From the NCBI RefSeq assembly GCF_000255655.1, contig NZ_JH636435.1, positions 3,274,676 to 3,338,675 on the forward strand: 64,000 bases of DNA. The letters run 5' to 3'. Source of the stretch: Schlesneria paludicola DSM 18645 (GTDB lineage: Bacteria; Planctomycetota; Planctomycetia; Planctomycetales; Planctomycetaceae). This document shows, piece by piece, positions 28,883-37,852 of this stretch. The notes beneath the pieces are model-generated. The model was given only the letters and a program-made list of their open reading frames with translations. It searched no databases and was not told the DNA's origin. Both the position numbers and the translations under genes were made by a program. Position 1 is the first letter of the stretch. Each line of letters begins with the position of its first letter.

Positions 28883-30001
28883 GTGAGTCACTTTCAATTT
28901 CATCTCGACGCAGTGGACCCCGCAACCGGGGCTCGCGTGGGTCGCTGGGACACGCCGCACGGAACGGTCGAGACGCCCGCATTCATGCCAGTGGGAACAT
29001 TGGCCACCGTCAAAGGCTTGACCCCCGATCAGTTGCAGCAAACCGGCGCGCAAATGGTGCTGGCGAACACCTATCACCTGGCACTCCGCCCCGGCGCCGA
29101 GGTTGTGGCCGAGATGGGGGGACTGCACGAATTCATGCAGTGGAAGGGCCCAATCCTCACAGACAGCGGCGGATTTCAGGTCTTCAGCCTCGCACCGATG
29201 CGAAAGCTGTATGAAGACAAAGTCGTCTTTCGCTCGCACATTGACGGCAGCCTGCTGGAACTGTCTCCCGCCCAATGCATGCGAATTCAAGAACAACTGG
29301 GCGCCGATTGCATCATGTGCCTGGATGAATGTCCGCCACACGATGCGCCGATCGAAAAAATCCGGGAAGCGGTCGACAGAACCACAGTCTGGGCATCACG
29401 TTGCCGCGATTCACACCAGCGGGCAGACCAGGCCCTGTTCGGCATCGTCCAAGGCGCCACCGATCAAAAAATGCGTGAACGATCAGCAGCCGGGTTGCGA
29501 CCGCTTGATTTCCCCGGTTATGCCGTGGGAGGCCTGAGCGTGGGGGAAGAGCCGACCGAGATGTACCGAACCCTCGATTTCACGGTACCATTGCTGCCAA
29601 CGGATCGGCCACGCTATTTGATGGGCGTGGGCCGGCCCGTCGATCTGCTGGAAGGCGTGTTGCGAGGAATTGATCTGTTTGACTGTGTGATGCCGACACG
29701 CAATGGCCGCAACGCAACAGCGTTTACGTCCGAGGGACTGCTCAAGCTGAAAAACCTGAAGCACCGGACCGATCCTACCCCTGTCGACCCGGAATGTGAA
29801 TGCCCTGTCTGCCGACAGTTCAGCCGGGCCTACATCCGCCATTTGTTCATGTCTAAAGAAATGTTGGGCCCAATTCTGCTGTCCTGGCACAACCTGGCGT
29901 TCTATCAACGCCTGATGCGCGACTTGCGCTCCGCAATTCGTGAAGGGCGTTCCGCGGAGTTCCGGACGGATCAACTTGCCCGCTGGAATCGATCCGTTTA
30001 A
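28883..30001 (+). CDS. tgt: queuine/7-deazaguanine tRNA-ribosyltransferase
   Basis: 372 residues from GTG 28883 (GGGAGAG upstream), beginning [24 protein letters not shown]-barrel core with [12 protein letters not shown] (proton acceptor and substrate contact), GGLSVGE, and the nucleophile Asp in [14 protein letters not shown] zinc site follows: CECPVC...C plus His of YIRHLF. It swaps guanine 34 for preQ1 in GUN-anticodon tRNAs. First gene of the tgt-yajC-secDF cluster, a widespread order. Confidence 0.97.
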   Translation: MSHFQFHLDAVDPATGARVGRWDTPHGTVETPAFMPVGTLATVKGLTPDQLQQTGAQMVLANTYHLALRPGAEVVAEMGGLHEFMQWKGPILTDSGGFQVFSLAPMRKLYEDKVVFRSHIDGSLLELSPAQCMRIQEQLGADCIMCLDECPPHDAPIEKIREAVDRTTVWASRCRDSHQRADQALFGIVQGATDQKMRERSAAGLRPLDFPGYAVGGLSVGEEPTEMYRTLDFTVPLLPTDRPRYLMGVGRPVDLLEGVLRGIDLFDCVMPTRNGRNATAFTSEGLLKLKNLKHRTDPTPVDPECECPVCRQFSRAYIRHLFMSKEMLGPILLSWHNLAFYQRLMRDLRSAIREGRSAEFRTDQLARWNRSV

Positions 30002-30242
30002 GATGCCGAACCGTCTTCCGCCGAATATTTTTCCAATTTCCGCCGGCCGACGGGTACGACAGTCTGTTGAAATCAGGGGACTTGGCCCTACAGGACCTCG
30101 GAAAAGGCCTTGGCATTTGCACTGCCGCGTGACCTGATCACTCGATTTCTTCCGGCAGCTACGCTTGTCGTAACACGTTTTCGGTATGAGTTTTGTCGAC
30201 AAAAAGATCTGACTTCGCGATTCCCTTTAGACAGGCACGACG

Positions 30243-30593
30243 TTGAACTGCTTTAGCCTTCTGTTGCTGCAAGCCGACGGGGCGGCCCCGAAGAACGACA
30301 GTTTCTTCTGGGTCATTCTACCGCCGCTCGCCATCATCCTCGTGTTGTATATGGTGATGGACTCGCCGCAACGGCGCGACAAGGCCAAACGCGACGCGAT
30401 GATGAAGAATCTTAAAAAGGACGACCGCGTGGTAACCATTGGTGGAATACTGGGAAGCGTGGCCCTGATCAGTCAGGACGGGAAGGAAGTCACCCTGAAA
30501 GTGGACGACGGAACGCGAATTCGCTTTCGTCGGACCGCAATCGCGGAAGTGTTATCGGCCGACACGACGGCAGAGCCCACCAAGACGACATAG
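30243..30593 (+). CDS. yajC: preprotein translocase subunit YajC
   Basis: 116 residues from a TTG at 30243. A single membrane helix (~20-38, FFWVILPPLAIILVLYMVM) is followed by the family signature RRDKAKRDAMMKNLKKDDRVVTIGGI and a small beta domain (DDGTRIRFRRTAIAEV). YajC binds SecDF-YidC at the inner membrane. The intergenic gap to secDF is 136 bases. Confidence 0.94.
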   Translation: MNCFSLLLLQADGAAPKNDSFFWVILPPLAIILVLYMVMDSPQRRDKAKRDAMMKNLKKDDRVVTIGGILGSVALISQDGKEVTLKVDDGTRIRFRRTAIAEVLSADTTAEPTKTT

Positions 30594-30729
30594 CCGCAGT
30601 GGGGGGTGCGGCGGCCGACTTATTGACGGCCGTTCGTGACCCTGAATCCCACTCTTCACGGGCCCGCGGATTTTCACCCGGCTCGCCCTCTTTCAGACGC
30701 AGACACATTTTCGGGACTGGAATTCACGA

Positions 30730-33700
30730 ATGTATGGAATCGGGCAATCCCTGCTGTTGATGCAAGCCGGAACGTCGGGCCGCGAATTGCTGGTCTTCAC
30801 CGTCATGGCGGTGGTCTTCATCGTTCCATTTCTACTCGGTGGCGTCATTGCCCGGGCTTTGCGTCTGGAAGATCTGTCGACACGCATCGGCGTCGTCCTC
30901 TTCTCGATCTTCGCCTCGCTGGCACCGTTTATCTTCGTCATGATGCAAACCGTGCCTGTGGAAACAGAGGTCAACGGCGAGAAAGTAACCAAGCGCGTCA
31001 GTCGCTCCTGGAAAGATGCCATTCCGCTGGGGATCGACCTCGCAGGGGGAACCAACCTGCTGTTCCAGATCGACAATCAAGCCGCCGAACAGCAGCAGAA
31101 GAAAGAAGTCGGAAAGGTCATTCCGCTGGAAACCATCGAAAAGATGGTGAATGCGATTAAGAAGCGAATCAACCCCTCGGGTGCGGAAGAAGTCACGGTT
31201 CGCCGCGTTGGAAACGATCGCATTGAAATCATCATCCCCGGCGCTGACCCAGACCTGGTCGAACAGAAAAAACGCCTTATTACCAAGCTGGGCAGTCTGG
31301 AATTCGGGATTGTCGCGAATGAACGCGACCACGGACCAACCATCGAACTCGCCAAGAAGCTGCCCCCCAACGTCGCGGAAGTCCGTGGCGAAGAAAACAG
31401 TATTATCGCGTCGTGGCGCGACGTCGTGGATGGGAAGGCTGAACAAGACGGCCGGATCGGATCTCGTGAGATCACCCGGACCGATGAAAAGACCGGCGAG
31501 CAAGTCAAAGTCGTCCAGTTCCTGATCAAGCATGACCAGCCTGATTACACCGTGACAGGCAAATACCTGACCAATGCGTCTCCCACGGCTGACGAGAGTG
31601 GTAATCCGGCCGTCAGCTTCCGCTTCAATCCCCGCGGTGCAGCATTGTTCGGCAGCCTGACTCAACGAAATCTGCCAGACCCCACCGACGGGTTCAAACG
31701 TCGCCTGGCCATTTTGCTGGACGGCAAAGTCCATTCAGCTCCGTCGATCAATTCACGCATCACTGACTCGGGCCAGATCACCGGCCGATTTGACATGGCT
31801 GAAGTCAACGAACTGGTCGGCGTGCTGAACGCCGGTGCGCTCGAAGTCCCGCTGAAACCAAACCCCATCAGCGAATTCACCATCAGCCCTTTGCTGGGGA
31901 TTGACGTTCAGGAAAAAGGGATCAATGCGATCATCGCCTCGGCCTTGGTCGTGTTCGTGTTTGTGCTGGCCTACTATCGCTTGGCCGGTTTGATTGCGGC
32001 TCTCAGTCTCGTGCTGAACCTGCTGCTCGTGGTCGGTGCGATGGCGTTCATCTCGGCCACTTTCACCCTGCCCGGTCTCGCGGGTCTGGTGCTGACAATT
32101 GGTATGGCCGTCGACTCGAACGTGCTGATTTACGAGCGTATGCGCGAAGAACTCGCACGGGGAACCAGCCTTCGCATGGCGATCCAGAATGGATTCGAAA
32201 AAGCATTCGCCGCAATTTTTGACGGCAACGTCACATCACTGATCACCGCTCTGATTCTGTATTTGATCGGAACCGACCTGATCCGCGGCTTCGCGGTTTC
32301 GCTGTTCATCGGTTTGTCGATGAGTTTGTTCTCGGTGCTGTACTTCGGCCATCTGGCCTTCGACATCATCGAACGCAAGCGATGGGCCAAGACGCTGACG
32401 ATGATGCAGTTCATTGGACAGACCAAGATCGACTTCCTGGCCACCCGTCACGTCGCATTTGCAGGTTCGGCGGCAGTGATCCTGCTCGGATTGGGTGCCC
32501 TGTTCGTACGCGGAAACGCGAACTGGGATATCGATATGAGCGGGGGAACGATGGCCACCTTCGAATTCGTCGAAAAGCAAAAGACAGACGACATTCGCGG
32601 ACAGCTTGAAAAAGCATTCCCGAACGGCGTCAGCCTGGAACGACTCACCTTGGCCGGTGAAGAGCAATCGGCCGGAAAGCGATTCCGCGTTCGAACGTCA
32701 GAAATCGATCGAGCCAAGGTCATCGAAGGAATCAATCAAGCGTTCGACGACAGCAAGTATGCCGTCGTTCGCGTGGCTGTCGATGAAATCAAGACGTCGA
32801 CATCAGGCCAGATCGAAGGAGAAGCCTCACGCTTTTCTCTGGGTCAGCAGGCTGAAGTGAAACTCAGCGGCGGGATGTCTGCGGAAACGTTTGGATCGTA
32901 CTTGAGCGAAACAATTGAATCGCTGCCGGGCGGCGAAAACGGAGCCAAAAAATACACATCCGCACAGTCACTACTGCATGTCGCGGGCACGACCGAAGCC
33001 ACTAAAGACCCTGCAATCAAACTTGATCCCAAGTACAAGTCGCCTGCAAAGTTCACAGCGTTCACCGTTCAAGCGACACCGGAAATCACCCCCGAAGACT
33101 TTGCAGCCAGCTTGAAGCTGGTTCAAGACCGTCTGAAATCGGAACCCGTCCTCGAAGAGGTGAATTCGTTCGATACTTCGGTCGCAGCTGAAACCCAGAT
33201 GAGCGCCCTGTGGGCTATCTTGGCGAGCTTGTTGATGATCATCATCTACATGTGGTACCGATTTGAGAAAGTCTACTTCGGTCTGGCGGCGGTGGCAGCA
33301 CTCGCACACGATGTGTTAATCACAATCGGAGCCATTGCATTGGGTGCCTATCTCAGCAAAACGCCGCTGGGACCGATCCTGATGCTCGAAGATTTCAAGA
33401 TCAACATGAATCAGATCGCCTGCTTGCTGACGATCGTCGGGTACTCGCTGAACGATACGATCGTGATCTTCGACCGTATCCGCGAAATCAAAGGCAAGAG
33501 CCCCAACATCACCTACGACATGATCAACCAGAGCGTTAACCAAACGTTGTCCCGTACGCTTTTGACTGCGTTCACGACGTTCCTGGTGGTGCTGGTTCTG
33601 TATATTGCCGGTGGCGAAGGGATTCACGGTTTCGCATTCTCGATGATCATCGGGGTCATCACCGGCTGTTACAGTACGGTCTATATCGCGAACCCCGTCC

Positions 33701-33801
33701 TGCTGTGGCTGGTGACACGCGAAGCGAAGCTGAAGGCTCAGCCAAACCGCACCGCGAAGACCAGTTCGGCTCCAAAGTTCGGTAAGTCGGCAACCGCCTG
33801 A
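30730..33801 (+). CDS. secDF: fused protein translocase SecDF
   Basis: 1023 residues. The SecD half has an N-terminal helix, GIDLAGGTNLLFQI, a periplasmic P1 domain, then six-helix RND-type membrane region with GLAGLVLTIGMAVDSNVLIYERMREEL. The SecF half (from ~570) repeats the plan: WDIDMSGGTMATFEF, a periplasmic segment, then LLTIVGYSLNDTIVIFDRIRE. The conserved Asp/Arg pairs drive proton-powered protein release. Fusion into one chain is seen in several phyla. A long Ala/Lys tail (KAQPNRTAKT) ends the protein. A strong terminator follows. Confidence 0.97.
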   Translation: MYGIGQSLLLMQAGTSGRELLVFTVMAVVFIVPFLLGGVIARALRLEDLSTRIGVVLFSIFASLAPFIFVMMQTVPVETEVNGEKVTKRVSRSWKDAIPLGIDLAGGTNLLFQIDNQAAEQQQKKEVGKVIPLETIEKMVNAIKKRINPSGAEEVTVRRVGNDRIEIIIPGADPDLVEQKKRLITKLGSLEFGIVANERDHGPTIELAKKLPPNVAEVRGEENSIIASWRDVVDGKAEQDGRIGSREITRTDEKTGEQVKVVQFLIKHDQPDYTVTGKYLTNASPTADESGNPAVSFRFNPRGAALFGSLTQRNLPDPTDGFKRRLAILLDGKVHSAPSINSRITDSGQITGRFDMAEVNELVGVLNAGALEVPLKPNPISEFTISPLLGIDVQEKGINAIIASALVVFVFVLAYYRLAGLIAALSLVLNLLLVVGAMAFISATFTLPGLAGLVLTIGMAVDSNVLIYERMREELARGTSLRMAIQNGFEKAFAAIFDGNVTSLITALILYLIGTDLIRGFAVSLFIGLSMSLFSVLYFGHLAFDIIERKRWAKTLTMMQFIGQTKIDFLATRHVAFAGSAAVILLGLGALFVRGNANWDIDMSGGTMATFEFVEKQKTDDIRGQLEKAFPNGVSLERLTLAGEEQSAGKRFRVRTSEIDRAKVIEGINQAFDDSKYAVVRVAVDEIKTSTSGQIEGEASRFSLGQQAEVKLSGGMSAETFGSYLSETIESLPGGENGAKKYTSAQSLLHVAGTTEATKDPAIKLDPKYKSPAKFTAFTVQATPEITPEDFAASLKLVQDRLKSEPVLEEVNSFDTSVAAETQMSALWAILASLLMIIIYMWYRFEKVYFGLAAVAALAHDVLITIGAIALGAYLSKTPLGPILMLEDFKINMNQIACLLTIVGYSLNDTIVIFDRIREIKGKSPNITYDMINQSVNQTLSRTLLTAFTTFLVVLVLYIAGGEGIHGFAFSMIIGVITGCYSTVYIANPVLLWLVTREAKLKAQPNRTAKTSSAPKFGKSATA

Positions 33802-33823
33802 TCCGAGACGGTCGAAGTGATTC

Positions 33824-33860
33824 AAAAGCCCCGAGAAGCACCCGCTCTCGGGGCTTTTTT
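33824..33860 (+). terminator. intrinsic terminator of the tgt-yajC-secDF unit
   Basis: AGCCCCGAGA (33827-33836) pairs perfectly with TCTCGGGGCT (33846-33855), followed by six Ts. It lies 22 bases after the secDF stop. Confidence 0.92.
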
Positions 33861-33880
33861 CGTGATATGGGTTGAATCCC

Positions 33881-34183
33881 TCGTTCTCGTTCCCAAGCTC
33901 CGCCTGGTTCGTCCGCCTCGTTCCCAAGCTCCCCGGCCTGTTGATTTAATCGAAAAGTTGAGGACGGACGATGAGGATTAAGGAGTTACGGAAATACTTT
34001 TCGCCCTAACTCCTTAATCCTCGTCGTCACCACTCACGCTCGGCGATTAAATCAACGGGCCGTCCCGCTTGGGGACGCCTCTTGTAATCTCAGTTTCTGC
34101 AGAGAGGAAATGCGGCCTGAGACCCTTCTGAAGGCAAAATCAGGCGATACGAAGCGTCCCCAAACGGAGTTTGGGAACGAGGG
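33881..34183. repeat. dispersed palindromic repeat, family 1 copy A (interrupted)
   Basis: Begins with CGTTCCCAAGCTCC-type half-palindromes and ends with TCCCCAAACGGAGTTTGGGAAC. Its left palindrome (CCTCGTTCCCAAGCTCCC ... CCCGCTTGGGGACGCC) is split by a 127-bp inverted-repeat segment. Copies B (40970-41098) and C (49453-49577) show the uninterrupted arrangement. Spacer words such as TTTCTGC and AGAGAGGAAA are shared with B. Confidence 0.75.
33935..34061. mobile_element. MITE-like inverted-repeat insertion
   Basis: Terminal arms GGCCTGTTGATTTAATCG (33935-33952) and CGATTAAATCAACGGGCC (34044-34061) are inverted copies with one mismatch. Inside is a second inverted pair, around ATGAGGATTAAGGAGTTA (33971-33988) and TAACTCCTTAATCCTCG (34007-34023). 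It interrupts the CCAAGCTCCCGCTTGG palindrome seen intact in copy B, with CCC on both sides as a possible 3-bp target duplication. No coding capacity, so any mobility would need a transposase elsewhere. Confidence 0.55.
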
Positions 34184-34268
34184 AAGACAGACCAAAGCGC
34201 GACACAGACACAATCGTGGCCCCCATTGAATAGCACACGACCAGCAACCGATCCGGCATCAACCAAAC

Positions 34269-36017
34269 TCACGCGTGTGTGCGTGAGCCGGAATGCGGTT
34301 CGTCATCCAGCCTTGGCCAGGCGAGCTTGAAGCGTGAGCCCTCACCCAGGCGACTGTTCACGGTGATCTCGCCCCCGTGTTCGCGAATAATCTTTTGGCT
34401 GACGGCCAATCCCAATCCCGTCCCGCGTGCGCCCTTCGTCGATTCGAAGACGTTGAAAATCCGCTGCAACTGGTCTTCGACGATTCCCGGCCCGTTGTCC
34501 GAGACCGCCACCCAGAACATGTCCGCCGCCTGATCCAGACCCGTTTCGACTTTAACTGTCGCGTGATCCGATCCTTCCACGGCATCGATGGCATTCGTCA
34601 CGATATTCAGGATCGCACGGTGAATCCCTTCCGGATCAAAGGTACTGAGTGGCAAGTTCTCGGCCGGCTGATACCGCAACTCAACCGAACACTCAGCCGC
34701 CCGTGCCTGCATCAATTCGACCACGTCGTGGACTGTCTCATTGAGCTGAGCCTGTTGATACGCCGGCTTACGCTCCTTACTGAACGTCAGCATGTCCATG
34801 ACCAGGTTGTAGATCTTGTTCTGGTTCTTTTCGACAACGTGCCAGCCTTTGCGAACCAGATCTTCGTTGTGATCATTCAGTCCCATATCAATCAAATAAC
34901 TTCCGCCGCGAACGCCCTGCAGAATGTTCTTGATGTGGTGACTGAGCGTCGCAATGGTTTGCCCCATCGCAGCCAGTCGTTCGGCTTTGACGAAGGCATG
35001 CTGATAGCGATGATTTTCCACGGCCAGCGCGGCCTGACGACCGATGGCGATCAGCAACCGCAACTGATCCTCGCGGAAGCCCGCTGCTTTCTCGCTGGAC
35101 AGCGTCAGAAAATCGCCAGGCGTTGTGATGTCAATATAAATCACGCCCATCAACTGGTGACGCCCCTGCATGGGGACGCACATCGCTTCGCGAATTCCCG
35201 CCTCATAGATACTGTCCGTGGAATTGAATCGACTGTCATTCTGCGCATCGGTTGAACGAACCCCCTGGCTCGACTTCAACACATAATCCACGATCGTCCG
35301 CGAGATCGGCATTCGTGCTCCGGGCGGGCCCGGTACACGCTGACTGGTGATGTGCGGATGTATCTCGCCCGTTTGCGGATCGGTCAACAGCACACAGCCT
35401 CGATCGGCCGAGACGGCAGCAACCGTCAGATCCAGCGTCCGTTGCAGTGTCTGTTCGAGAGAAGACGACGGACGGGTGACTTCTTCGGTAATTCGGTACA
35501 GAACCGACAGAATATGCGGCGAGTCGCCCGCCGCGACTTGCGACCGTGGTTCGCTGACGCCTAAATCGTGTCCCAGATGGGTCACGATACTCGATCGATC
35601 CGCCGGATCATGGCGACGCAGCAACTGCACGCGATCGGCAGCCGTGTCTTTCCAACTCTCACGCGAGGAATCGCTAAACAGGAGCAGTGAATTTCCTAAC
35701 TGGATCTGGTCTCCGTCCACCAGCACATGAGACCGAATGACCACCCCGTTCACGAAAGTCCCGTTGGAACTGTTGCGATCGGTCAGGACAAAATCGTCTT
35801 TGACACGCTGGACCGTCGCATGTAATCGCGAGACTTCGCTGTCGAGAATTCGGATCTCGTTCCGTGCGTCACGGCCCAATGAGAGGGGGCGATCAAGCAA
35901 CTCGAAACGAGCCCCCTGTTCAACCCCCTGGACGACGAGCAACGAGGCCTTCTTCACGACATCCACATCCCGAACAACAAACGTCAAGCACAACGCACGC
36001 GCAGCCCGGCGGCGCAC
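34269..36017 (-). CDS. FHA-GAF sensor histidine kinase
   Basis: 582 residues if GTG 36017 is used; GTG 35957 is an alternative. FHA domain ~25-115 (LSLGRDARNEIRI, SRLHATV, NSSNGTFVNG) binds phosphothreonine. GAF domain ~185-335. Dimerisation helix with phospho-accepting His in ATLSHHIKNILQG. ATPase with NIVTNAIDAV (N box), SDNGPGIV (G1) and GTGLGLAVS (G2). No membrane helix, so a cytosolic kinase. FHA fusion suggests input from Ser/Thr kinases. The small receiver gene lies 133 bases upstream on the same strand. Confidence 0.9.
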   Translation of the reverse strand: MRRRAARALCLTFVVRDVDVVKKASLLVVQGVEQGARFELLDRPLSLGRDARNEIRILDSEVSRLHATVQRVKDDFVLTDRNSSNGTFVNGVVIRSHVLVDGDQIQLGNSLLLFSDSSRESWKDTAADRVQLLRRHDPADRSSIVTHLGHDLGVSEPRSQVAAGDSPHILSVLYRITEEVTRPSSSLEQTLQRTLDLTVAAVSADRGCVLLTDPQTGEIHPHITSQRVPGPPGARMPISRTIVDYVLKSSQGVRSTDAQNDSRFNSTDSIYEAGIREAMCVPMQGRHQLMGVIYIDITTPGDFLTLSSEKAAGFREDQLRLLIAIGRQAALAVENHRYQHAFVKAERLAAMGQTIATLSHHIKNILQGVRGGSYLIDMGLNDHNEDLVRKGWHVVEKNQNKIYNLVMDMLTFSKERKPAYQQAQLNETVHDVVELMQARAAECSVELRYQPAENLPLSTFDPEGIHRAILNIVTNAIDAVEGSDHATVKVETGLDQAADMFWVAVSDNGPGIVEDQLQRIFNVFESTKGARGTGLGLAVSQKIIREHGGEITVNSRLGEGSRFKLAWPRLDDEPHSGSRTHA

Positions 36018-36150
36018 GTCCAGACGTCAATCATATCGAACGCGCCCACCGAACGGGCAACATCCGAGTCGGGAATTCAGAGATCGAAAGAAAACCTGAC
36101 TTCGCGCGACGTGCGTTCGAGGCAGATTCCTGATTCAAACGGCCAATCGC

Positions 36151-36492
36151 TTAACCCGCAGGTGGCAGGGCGAGCAGGTCTTCGATCGTCTGTAGGAGTT
36201 CAGGGTACTGAAACGGCTTCGACAGAAACCGATCCCCTTTGTCGACCGAAGTTTTGACCGAACCGATCAGAATCCGATGCGACTCGCCAAATCGCGAGGC
36301 CGTGGCATCGCCAGACGCTTCGTCGAGATCGATGACCACGACATGGGGAGACGCCAGATCGTCGGCTCGTCGGTGAACGAGAGCACTGCGAGCCCGCTCA
36401 ACCTGGGCGCCGCGCGGTTCCAAAACCGCCTTCAGCACAGCCTCGGTATCCGAGGTTCCATCAATCACCAAAACATGCGGTGCTGAATTCAC
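36151..36492 (-). CDS. small receiver-like protein
   Basis: 113 residues from GTG 36492, preceded by AAGGACGGCGGA; longer upstream frames lack similarity. The fold pattern fits a stand-alone CheY-type receiver: HVLVIDGTSD (only one acidic residue where most receivers have two), phospho-acceptor Asp in HVVVIDLDEASGD, a Ser in ILIGSV, and Lys in FLSKPFQYPELL. No output domain. Gene order suggests it is the partner of the FHA-GAF kinase downstream. The atypical acidic pocket may alter metal binding or phosphorylation. Confidence 0.7.
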   Translation of the reverse strand: MNSAPHVLVIDGTSDTEAVLKAVLEPRGAQVERARSALVHRRADDLASPHVVVIDLDEASGDATASRFGESHRILIGSVKTSVDKGDRFLSKPFQYPELLQTIEDLLALPPAG

Positions 36493-36827
36493 TCCGCCGT
36501 CCTTCCGTGGGTGGCGTTTCGTCGATCGATCGCACTCGATACAGGCCCCATCCATGGGCCAGCATCGACCGACGCGGGTTGTAGTTCGAACCCGAATTCG
36601 TGTCAAAAGCAATTCGGCAATCTTCGCCGAACGAGGGAAACGGGGTTGACACCAGGGACGTTTGGCAACAATCACTCACCAGTCAAAACGAGGGCGGGAG
36701 CTTGGGTCAGAGAAAGAATGACTTCACCAGGCGAGCCGAGATTGATCGCAAATCGGAATTGATCCCGCGACAGTTCACGGGGATACTATCGGCAGCACAT
36801 CGCTCGATTGATCTTCAGGAGCTCGCC
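36493..36827. other. divergent promoter region between receiver and inositol oxygenase genes
   Basis: Frames extend upstream of both genes here, but their translated parts match neither family, so I treat the gap as non-coding. No clear promoter or repeat was located. Confidence 0.45.
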
Positions 36828-37700
36828 ATGGATCATCACGCGCCGTCGGGAAACCCGCTCAGCCGACTGGATGACTGGGACGATTTCGTCGAAGCCCGTT
36901 ACCCCGTCCCGGGTGAAAAAGCGAAAGAAGACTATCGCAAGTACGACTCTAGTACCCGGGACGGCGTCCGCGAGTTCTATCAACTCAACCATCGCTACCA
37001 GACATATGACTTCGTTCAAGAGAAGAAACGCACCTACCTGCCGCTGCAGAAACGCGAAATGACGGTGCTCGAGGCGGTCGAGTATCTGAACACGCTGGTG
37101 GACGATTCCGATCCCGATATCAGTCTCTCGCAACGCGAACATCTGCTGCAAACGGCCGAAGCCATTCGCGCCGATGGACATGACGACTGGTTCGTCCTGA
37201 CCGGATTCATCCACGATCTTGGCAAGGTCCTGTGCCTGTTTGGGGAACCGCAATGGGCGGTTGTCGGCGACACCTTTCCAGTGGGCTGCGCTTTCAGCAA
37301 TCGCATCGTTTACCCCGAATTCCTGCAGGACAACCCTGATTCGCGGAACCCGCGTTTCAACACGCCTCTTGGGGTCTACGAACGCGGCTGCGGCTTGAAG
37401 AATATTCACCTGTCGTGGGGACACGACGAGTACCTGTTTCATGTCATCACACAGGCGGGTTGTTCATTGCCGGAACCGGCGCAATACATGATCCGGTACC
37501 ACTCATGCTACCCTTGGCACCGCGAGAACGAATATCAGGATCTGGTCGATGACCACGACCGCGAAATGTTGCCCTGGGTCATGAAGTTCAATCAATACGA
37601 CCTGTATTCGAAAAGCCCAAACCGACCCGACTGGTCGCAGTTATCAGACTACTACACGTCCCTGATCGAGAAATACCTCCCCGGTAAACTCGCCTGGTAA
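36828..37700 (+). CDS. myo-inositol oxygenase
   Basis: 290 residues from ATG 36828 (CAGGAG site), close to the animal enzyme's length. All six di-iron ligands are present: His105 (REHLLQTAE), His129-Asp130 (FIHDLGKVL), His199 (SWGHDEYLF), His225 (YHSCYPWH) and Asp258 (FNQYDLYSK). GEPQWAVVGDTFPVGC and the C-terminal LPGKLAW also match. It cleaves myo-inositol with O2 to D-glucuronate. No inositol or glucuronate catabolic genes flank it. Cytosolic. Likely single-gene unit. Confidence 0.95.
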   Translation: MDHHAPSGNPLSRLDDWDDFVEARYPVPGEKAKEDYRKYDSSTRDGVREFYQLNHRYQTYDFVQEKKRTYLPLQKREMTVLEAVEYLNTLVDDSDPDISLSQREHLLQTAEAIRADGHDDWFVLTGFIHDLGKVLCLFGEPQWAVVGDTFPVGCAFSNRIVYPEFLQDNPDSRNPRFNTPLGVYERGCGLKNIHLSWGHDEYLFHVITQAGCSLPEPAQYMIRYHSCYPWHRENEYQDLVDDHDREMLPWVMKFNQYDLYSKSPNRPDWSQLSDYYTSLIEKYLPGKLAW

Positions 37701-37702
37701 CC

Positions 37703-37830
37703 TCTTCTCAGTGCCTCTGTGTCTCCGTGTCTCCCGCCCCACCAATGTGTTCCCCAAGTACGCGAAACGTACCGGTGGGTGCAGCGGGAGGTAGGCGAGA
37801 CACAGAGGCACGGAGACACAGAGAGAAGAA
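37703..37830. repeat. imperfect inverted repeat with 'CTCTGTGTCTCCGTG' words
   Basis: CTCTGTGTCTCCGTG with CTCCCGC on the left (within 37703-37737) is mirrored by GCGGGAG and CACGGAGACACAGAG on the right (37784-37825). The low-complexity wording recurs in intergenic DNA of many bacteria. It lies between two convergent genes and could act as a terminator. Confidence 0.6.
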
Positions 37831-37852
37831 AATGCAAAGTGGGACGAATCGA

